This document shows, piece after piece, positions 57,549 to 64,000 of a DNA stretch of 64,000 nt (positions within the stretch are counted from its first letter, which is position 1; the number at the start of each line of letters is the position of its first letter). The notes under the pieces are model-generated. The model saw only the letters and a list, made by a program, of their open reading frames with translations, was not told the DNA's origin and made no database searches. Position numbers and translations under genes: made by a program. The stretch covers positions 13,855,811 to 13,919,810 of the forward strand of contig CM040085.1 in NCBI GenBank assembly GCA_022496805.1, read 5' to 3'. The stretch is from Pohlia nutans (lineage: Eukaryota > Streptophyta > Bryopsida > Bryales > Mniaceae).

Positions 57549-59557
57549 GCAGAGCATTTCGCCATCGCAGAGCCGGGGAAAACAAGCGCCATAAAACCCT
57601 ACGACCTTGCGTACTCAAGCCACCATCGCTTGGACAGCCATCGCGAGTACATAGTGTTACAGCCATCGCTCTTCTGTCACAGCCATCGCTCTCCATCACA
57701 GTGTCTCGGACAGGCAGAGTCGACCTTCTGCCAACGTGTACGTGGCCTTGCGCGCCAACGTGTGTTTTTTTATTTCCAATTTCTGCCTACGTGTACCCGC
57801 AGATTCAGGATTTCTGCATTTCGGGGGCCCCGGGTTTTCCGGGCCACCCCTGAAAAAACTTTTGGGGTCATAGTATTGTACAATTGTACATATATGGAAA
57901 AAAGGATATGGACAATATTTAGGATACTAATAGATGGGTCAAAAGTTATTATCTCTTTAATTTCGACAATGTTATGCAACAAATAGTGAAGAGGTTAAAA
58001 ATATTTGTAAATAGGGGACAAGAAGTTGCATAACATTGTTAAGTCGTAAACTTTGTATCCCTACTAAAGTTTTCAAGATTTTCTCCAATACTATCCGATG
58101 CTTTGGATGCTCTTTGTTTTCACATCTTAAGTTTGTCATACTTGCTTAACTCCTACTAAATTCCCTCATAGACTATGGCAAAATAATATCGTCTTTCACT
58201 CAAATAGTTTCAAAGAGAGTTACCACATTAGTAAAAATCAAACCAAGCAGTAGGGGTTGCAAAACCCTATAGTTATAGAATGTAATGGTGCACAAGATTA
58301 TGTATATTTATTTTCTGAACCTCTAGACCTACTAGTTGAAGAAATTCAATTTGTAATTTTTGAATTATAAAGGTCTGTTCCCACCTCGCCTTAAAGGATG
58401 GCAAAGACTGCAGTTAAGAGGGAGTAGTAAGCACAACATTTACACCTGAGGGCATCCACAATCACCGATCTATGTTTTGTCTAATAGCCCTCGAGCTTTT
58501 AGGGGTTAAGGAGGCTACTCATCTTGTCTCCATGTAGGAAATTTGGCTATTATTCCTTCTTCTTTTTTTAAGAATCCTTTGTATCAATTCGCCAACCCAA
58601 ATTTTATCTAGTAATTTGGCTAAAATTAGCAACAAAAAAAACCATTGCTTCGAAAGAATACTGGAGATAACCTGAGCACATATACCAAGCCTTCGGGTAC
58701 AAGCATGGTAAAGTAGACTTCTCATGTACATTTAAACAAGTACATAATTCAAGGTTCAAAAAAGCATATTAAATTCGAACTTTTTTACAAGAATGTAGTA
58801 TATATGTTGTTTTACAAAGCCAAACAAAAAAATTGAAAAAACAAAATCTTTAATGAATTTTTATATATGTTTAAAAAACTTTTAAAAGTAAAAAAAAGTA
58901 GGTGGTTTACAATCAAGAAAGTTCAAAAGTAATAGGCTACAAGAGCATTAAATTATTTTTTTCAAATTTCTTTTTTGTCCGCCCTCAACATTATCATGAA
59001 TTTCAAGAATATTAAAAAAAAATTAAATTGAAATTTCTTAAAGTCATGAAAAGTACGTTTGAAACTACTTTTATACAATTTTTTCAAGCGCTATTTTTAA
59101 TAAACTTCTTTATAGATATTTTTTGAGAACTTCGGATTTAAGTACCTATAATATCAATAGAGGGCTCCATAAAATTAAAAAAAGGTTAAAAGTCATTTTG
59201 TATTTTTTATATTGCATTTGACCAAAAAGTTTGGATTTCACCATAGCGGCGTACTTTTTTGGTCTACTTTACCATGCTTGTACCCCTTCCACAAGCAATC
59301 CGCCTTCCTCGAGGTACACCCCTATCAGATAGATAAACAACAAGAAACTCCGGTCCCCTTTTGAGCCTGGCGTGAATAAAGTATCCATTCGTAATGTCAA
59401 TGACCTTAGTCCACCGGACAAAGGGCCATTGGAACAAAGCACCCCTACCACATCGTATAGTGACTAAAGTTCCACCACCTGTGAACAGGAGTATACTTGT
59501 GGCAAGAGAATCTCCGCAACAGATTTTTGGCCAGATTTCGAGCAAAAGGGAACCCCA
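57549..59557. other. no supported gene; AT-rich after 57,850
   Basis: A TTAA-type terminus (CTTTTAGGGGTTAA) ends at 58,509. The frame at 59,264-59,557 (minus), with pieces such as RGPEFLVVYLSDRG, abuts the tRNA and may be a gene or transposon fragment that I do not recognise. Nothing else is visible. Confidence 0.35.
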
Positions 59558-59630
59558 TGGAGATGCGGGGTATCGATCCCCGTACCTCTCGCATGCTAAG
59601 CGAGCGCTCAACCATCTGAGCTACATCCCC
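59558..59630 (-). tRNA. tRNA-Ala (AGC anticodon)
   Basis: This is a 73-nt cloverleaf on the minus strand. The acceptor GGGGATG pairs with CATCTCC and includes the G3:U70 wobble pair that identifies alanine tRNAs. The D arm is GTAGCTCAGATGGTTGAGC. The anticodon arm CTCGCTTAGCATGCGAG carries AGC. The T arm contains GGTTC-type sequence as GGATCGATACC. No intron is present and CCA is not encoded, as expected for a nuclear gene. A-box (GGCTCAG-like) and B-box (GGATCGATACC) internal promoter elements are present. Confidence 0.96.
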
Positions 59631-59787
59631 TGAGACCGTCGGTACTATCCTATGGCCGCGTCGAGTGGGCTCTACAGAGCCCTAACCACATGACCTGATT
59701 TATGATGATCCACTGTAAACTCTAATCAGAGCCACTGTAAATTCATCTCCTGGCCCGTGTGGATCCCCAACAGCCAAACAATGCTGA

Positions 59788-59982
59788 AATCACCATATAC
59801 TGTGGGTGGATGATTTTGTGACTACATTCATTCATTTGAAAAAATTCTCATTTGTTAGAACAAATTTTCATCCGTTTGAACATGTTTTGATTGATTTTGG
59901 ATGAATTTTACCACATTATTTTGAAAAAATACTTATTGATAAAGTCTCTCGTAAACACAGTGGGCCACAATATATGGTGATT
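59788..59982. mobile_element. foldback MITE with AATCACCATATA ends (~195 bp)
   Basis: The left end AATCACCATATACTGTGGG matches the complement of the right end, AATCACCATATATTGTGGCC. The interior is AT-rich and non-coding. Confidence 0.6.
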
Positions 59983-60554
59983 ACAGTGTATGGCTTTTAT
60001 TGTACTAGACTCTAGGTAAGAAAAAAAATGAATAGAATCATCCGTATATAAATATGCTCATGCATAAAATTATTTATTATAAGACATTTTCATTCAAATA
60101 CTAGTGATTTTAGTATATATTTTTGTGAAAAATTTGACAATTTCATTCACTTTTTGCCCATTTATTTTAGTGTAAACGTAGCCACTCCCAAAATTAGGTA
60201 AGATTTTGGCAAAAAGTAGGGCAAAAAATAATTTGAAGGTTGATTCCAGGGTGCGTGTCGCTTTACCGACGGAAAAACAAACAAAATTCGCTGACCGGTC
60301 GGATCTGCTCACCGACAACAGCAACGTACACACAACCTCATCGAATTCTTTCATTCATTGCAGGAATCAGCCTGAGAAACTTCCTCTGATTCCCAGTCGT
60401 CGGGAATCGATCACTACTGCCTAGAAATTAATATCGACCCTAGCTAGTGCACACCTCCAACATTGAGATTCGATCTCAGTCAGAAGACAACCTTGATCGA
60501 TCAGTATCTAGCTCGATTAAGTGCATGCCAGGGATGTAGAAAACTAATTAAGCA
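59983..60554. other. no supported gene
   Basis: A GC-richer patch at 60,230-60,420 has a 72-codon frame without ATG and an acceptor-like CATTGCAG. Evidence is insufficient to call a gene. Confidence 0.3.
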
Positions 60555-60685
60555 CAATTATTCAAGGAGAAGGCGTCGCTTTTCACTCGTTCTGTGAGTC
60601 AAACGGCGGAGAACAAGCATGTACAGTGAACTCTGACACTGTTCTAAATTCTAGCGAGTGAGAAGCGACATCTTTGCTACTAGTG
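60555..60685. mobile_element. degraded CACTA MITE related to 7547-7727
   Basis: It shares AAGGAGAAGGCGTC, TGTACAGTGAACTCTGACAC and GAGTGAGAAGCGACATCTTT with the 7547 element and ends CTACTAGTG. The left terminus is disrupted (CACAATTATTCAAGG instead of CACTACAAGG), and the middle has a deletion. Confidence 0.6.
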
Positions 60686-60940
60686 CATACGAGGTATCTA
60701 ATTAACCTAATAATTGGGTTAGTATCCACTAGGTTAATTAGGGGAGCGAGCCTCGATAATCAATCAAGGGCGGGGGAGACTCCGACACCGGCACCGACGC
60801 CAACTACTCCTGATCACGTACTGACTAGTCAACGATGAGATTCCCGTGTACTGGTATGCAATCCGGCAGTACAGTACGTTCCGGCGGAGACCCACAAGTA
60901 AATGAAGATCTTTCACAAAGTGCATTCTACTATTTTGCAT

Positions 60941-61045
60941 GTCCAACCTACTAAAATGCCTGTCGAACCGACGAGCATGTACTCATCAGGCAGATCTGAA
61001 AAATCTAGAAATAAGTAGGTGGACAGGCATTTTAGTGGACTGGAC
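60941..61045. repeat. 24-bp inverted repeat hairpin upstream of the kinase-like gene
   Basis: GTCCAACCTACTAAAATGCC (60,941) and the complement of the right arm, GTCCAGTCCACTAAAATGCC (ending 61,045), pair over 24 bp with few mismatches, with a ~57-nt loop. It lies about 190 bp upstream of the TATA box at 61,232. It could be a very small MITE or a promoter structure. Confidence 0.55.
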
Positions 61046-61231
61046 TTTCTGATTCTTGTCAACGTATTAGTTGTCTGTGGCCACAACCACGTGCGCACTG
61101 ACTGTGCGTCGGAGTCTTCGTCTCCTTTTCCTCTGTCTGTTTGTTTCCAGTCTGTGGGCCTAGCTTAGCTTTGTCTGTCAAGCTAGATTCACTCCACACC
61201 TTGGTCCGTACTTTTCGTAATCCTTTGGCTT

Positions 61232-61238
61232 TATAAAT
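61232..61238 (+). promoter_or_regulatory. TATA box of the kinase-like gene
   Basis: TATAAAT occurs in GGCTTTATAAATCTTC, about 130 bp before a clear leader-intron donor. A pyrimidine-rich leader (CTTCTTCCCTCGCACTGCGC) follows, as expected for a plant transcription start near 61,262. Confidence 0.6.
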
Positions 61239-61259
61239 CTTCTACGGACAGGCCTCCAG

Positions 61260-62907
61260 GCCTCATTAATTAAGTTATTTTCCCTTGTCGATCAGCGTGC
61301 GTACTTCTTCCCTCGCACTGCGCATCTGCCATCTCTTCCCGGCCCACTTCATTGTACAGGTGTGTAATATTACTTCACCTGGACTCGTTTAATTTGTTCC
61401 ATCTTTGTTGCTTTGATCCCTGTTTGTTGCTTTAATTGTTCGGTGTTTGTTGCTTTGTGCTCTGTTTGTCGGTATAATAATATTTCGGAGAAATGGCCAT
61501 AGCCAAAAATTTGAGGGTTGGCTATATGGTAGGATTATAATCTTGTATGTTATTTCGCAAAAAACCCTTTTAAATGTCATTTTGCAACAATTCCTGCTAG
61601 ATGGTACTTGGCCATTTTAAAGGAATATGGCCATTTTTTCCTGAATATCCATCCTATATAGAGATGTCAGCCTCGAGGATGGCTACTTGGTACAAATGCA
61701 TAGATTTATTCCGTTCAGTGGTGGAGTAGAATTTAAGAAACCTTGGCTTGCAATGAAGCACAGTCTCTGTAGATTATGTGACAGGAATCATTTGTACCAA
61801 GTCGAGCGATTGCTTAGTCGAAGTCAACGCTAAGGACTATTTCAAAGGAGTGAAACTGGTTGTTATGAAACTTCGTGATAGTTGTGGTAGCCTGGTCGAT
61901 ATATCAGACCATGTAAGGATACAGGCAGTGTTGTAATTAATGACGATCGATCGATAGCGTGGTTTGACGTTTGTTTGTTGGTTTGGTTGCCTTTTATTTG
62001 TAGCTAGACAACAAACATTTTCTGGGGATTGCTGCGCTGCAACTCACTTCACCACGCCTGTGCTGGAGGTTACAAGTTTGCTAACTAGGTGGTACGTGAT
62101 CAGTGAACCCATTCTCAGCTGCTTTGTTAATCTGCATTATTAGACTGACAATACTTAAGCAGATTTTTTTTCATCGTCCAGAGGATTCTAATGCACTAAA
62201 AACTGTGATAGATCATGTGAATAAGTTGTGATTTTTTTAAGTTTACTCCTCAGGTACTAATAATAATAATCGTAACGTTGGTCCAAAAACCATCACAGGG
62301 AGATAAATACAAAATTCCCATATGGGAAACAGGGACACGATTGTAACTTTCCCAGATCAAAATACACTACAATCATCCCAAGAAAGTTACAATTTCGGGA
62401 ATTTTGTCCCACTTCCCATATGAAATCCCATGTGGGAATGTCATTATTTCTCCCTACGCACGATCGTAAATAATCGTAAATAGAAAGTCTATTCGTCTAG
62501 CCATGCCTCCTAGACAAGGATAGCAAGGTTTACCCTTGTGCCTCTTTTTAAAAGTAGGCTTTCAAACACGAACCTAAACTATTTACGAGCAATAAGTGAC
62601 GTGAAACTAGTGGTCTTTGGCATGTAAACATTGTTGTAAGCATTAAATGATTTGTGGGTTAAATGATTTGTGACTCAACATCAGGCTTATTTTTAGCCTA
62701 CTCACGTTTTTAGACAGTCGAGCTAGCTGATGGGGAATTTAACCACCTTAGCTGCGGTACAATAATTCTATTGTCCAAAGTTTCAGATTGTCCACTGGTT
62801 CACCATAATACTTGGGTTACTTCTAACTCTACCTTCAAATGTGATTCTCAGAGAGCAACTTACAAATCAAGTTAAGATCAAAGTTGAACCAGACCAAGGC
62901 TGCAGAA
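61260..62907 (+). other. 5' leader with ~1.5-kb UTR intron
   Basis: A leader exon ends TTGTACAG followed by GTGTGTAA (donor at 61,360). A good acceptor, GATTCTCAG, ends at 62,851. The second leader exon runs to the ATG at 62,908. The intron holds the foldback MITE at 62,294-62,458. The model rests on splice motifs only. Confidence 0.5.
62294..62458. mobile_element. foldback MITE, second copy of 7761-7930
   Basis: It begins CACAGGGAGATAAATACAAA and ends TTTCTCCCTACG, with the same internal blocks as the 7761 copy (CCCATATGGGAAAC, TTACAATTTCGGGAATTTTG) in opposite orientation. It lies in the leader intron of the kinase-like gene. Confidence 0.7.
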
Positions 62908-63363
62908 ATGAGTACAGTCACAGAGGGCACGGTCAGTGAAAAATTCTTCGTGACAGCAAGTGAAGGAAGATCGTCGACATGTAGCTGTGGAAGCAAATCT
63001 GATCCAACGACGTCTGCGGATTACTACTCGCCGCGCATTCGAAGGCTGAAGGAGCGAATGAAGAGGGCAGGGATGAACAAAGTGGACGGAGAAATCGATG
63101 CGTCCAAAGACCATTGGTCGGAGCTCGTGATGGTAACAGCACCGACAGAGCTTGATACAGAAGAGGAGGCCCTTTCGGAAGCCAACAAATCGCTCTTCAA
63201 GAGCCTGCAGAAGGAGCCCTACGGCAGTTTCTTCGGGATGATGGAAGGATTTGACACCTTGGGTGAAAAGCTTGCCGAGGGAGGCCAGGCTGAGATCTTC
63301 GATATCCGCGCTCGATTCACTGCTGGCAACGCCGTGCTCTTCTCCTTCAATTCCGTGTTGAAG
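62908..63363 (+). CDS. first coding exon of a kinase-like protein (partial)
   Basis: The ATG at 62,908 opens 152 codons ending SVLK, followed by a GTCAGT donor at 63,364. Residues ~1-40 are Ser/Thr-rich. Residues ~40-100 are charged (RIRRLKERMKRAGM, then DTEEEALSEANKSLF). The last 40 residues, EPYGSFFGMMEGFDTLGEKL followed by AEGGQAEIFDIRARF, look like the start of a kinase domain: a glycine loop (EGGQAE) and a beta-3 strand cut just after the candidate ATP-binding Lys (SVLK). I associate this EPYGS...EGGQAEI pattern with a large family of kinase-like proteins in mosses and other seed-free plants. That is recollection, not a search. The catalytic residues lie in exons beyond the window. The frame upstream of the ATG is also open (from a TTG at 62,884), but ATG is the supported start. 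Confidence 0.7.
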
Positions 63364-63460
63364 GTCAGTGCTCTTTTGTTGCAAATTTTAGCCTAATTGC
63401 TACATAAAATTTGGACTGGCTAATCGATACAAAGGATTTTTGAGACAAACAACAAAATAA

Positions 63461-63600
63461 GGGCCTCTTTACACTAGAGGCGAGAAGCCGTGAGGAGAGA
63501 AATTTCAGCCAATGGGAGCCTAGAAACTGAGAAGACCAATTTCTCATGGGCTGAAATTCCTCTCCTCACGGCTTCTCACCTCTAGTGTAAAGAGAGGCCT
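63461..63600. mobile_element. PIF/Harbinger-type MITE with TAA duplication (140 bp)
   Basis: An almost perfect hairpin: it begins GGGCCTCTTTACACTAGAGG and ends with the complement of AGGCCTCTCTTTACACTAGA, with a long matched stem (GAGAAGCCGTGAGGAGAG). TAA flanks both sides (63,458-63,460 and 63,601-63,603). It lies in the first coding-region intron of the kinase-like gene. Confidence 0.82.
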
Positions 63601-63716
63601 TAATAGTAGCCAGATTTCCTACATGGAGTCAAGATGTGTAATTTCTTTAAACCTAGATATCAGCCAGGTATTGCCTAAGTAGCACCTAGGTAGCACATGT
63701 GTATTACTCTAATATT

Positions 63717-63942
63717 GGGTGATGGCCTGATATGGGTACCGGTGAGATGCGTCTCATTATGTGTGACTTATGTCAAACTCATTTGATGTGTGCTAGAAAT
63801 TCCGTTTTTAACACCATGTATATAGCTGCAGCCATGGCACCTATAACACCATGAAATTTTCCAATGTTTTTTTCTTACCAAAAGGAAATTTCTCAAAAAT
63901 CACAATACTTTTAAAGGGGGTACCCATATCAGGCCGTCACCC
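63717..63942. mobile_element. foldback MITE with GGGTGAYGGCCTGATATGG ends (226 bp)
   Basis: The ends are GGGTGATGGCCTGATATGGG and the complement of GGGTGACGGCCTGATATGGG, flanked by TATT on both sides. It is the full copy of the family whose half copy is near 6803-6960, and it is the second MITE in this intron. Confidence 0.78.
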
Positions 63943-64000
63943 TATTACTTACTCCCTTTGTCCCATAATAAGCTTCTTGTTTCTTCTTCCAATTTGTCCC

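Noticed and set aside
57341..57853. 170-codon Arg/His/Pro-rich frame
   Set aside because: It consists largely of tandem repeats and low complexity, with no family similarity, splice support or promoter.
59264..59611. 115-codon minus frame overlapping the tRNA
   Set aside because: The frame runs through the tRNA gene, so its 5' part cannot be a normal coding region. The rest is unrecognised.

Overview
This is a eukaryotic, land-plant nuclear segment: sparse genes with GT-AG introns, spliced 5' leaders, a nuclear tRNA-Ala, plant-specific protein families (GEM-type GRAM protein, RMA-type RING ligase, a plant polytopic membrane family) and many plant DNA transposons (CACTA, PIF/Harbinger, foldback MITEs). 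The kinase-like first exon at the right edge and the small beta-rich protein at 3.5 kb recall families I associate with mosses and other seed-free plants. A bryophyte or lycophyte is my best guess, but I cannot name the species.

Layout. 0-3.4 kb: foldback repeats and no convincing gene. 3.5-3.9 kb: a 128-residue protein gene (minus). 5-10.4 kb: a MITE-dense tract (CACTA-type, PIF-type with TTA duplications, foldbacks, a 77-bp tandem repeat). 10.9-13.7 kb: a three-coding-exon GEM-like/GRAM gene (minus) with a 5'-UTR intron containing a ~102-bp tandem repeat. 14-17 kb: AT-rich, with TTAA-bounded MITEs. 17.9-19.5 kb: a polytopic membrane protein (minus). 22.2-23.8 kb: a 531-residue Tyr/Gly-repeat protein with a Cys-rich tail ending in a CaaX-like CTIL (minus). 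25.6-30.3 kb: MITEs and AT-rich sequence.

30,451-49,863 is one 19.4-kb CACTA (En/Spm) transposon. It has matching 29-bp terminal inverted repeats, a GAG target duplication, subterminal CAACGTT motifs, a 173-bp tandem repeat, a broken TNP2-like transposase (minus), a broken second transposon gene of Transposase_24/TNPA type (plus), and a coiled-coil exon between them. It sits inside an older ~400-bp MITE whose halves lie at 30,346-30,450 and 49,864-50,163. An uninterrupted relative at 9,692-10,089 shows what the empty site looked like.

50.7-53.7 kb: a divergent pair, an RMA-like RING protein without a C-terminal membrane anchor (minus) and an unrecognised 167-residue acidic/basic protein (plus). 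54-59.5 kb: repeats and no clear gene. 59.56 kb: tRNA-Ala(AGC), minus. 61.2 kb to the edge: promoter, spliced leader and first coding exon of a kinase-like gene (plus), with MITEs in its introns; the rest of the gene lies outside the window.

Apart from the transposon genes and the divergent RING/acidic pair, I see no sign that neighbouring genes act together. The window's main story is layered transposition around single plant genes.
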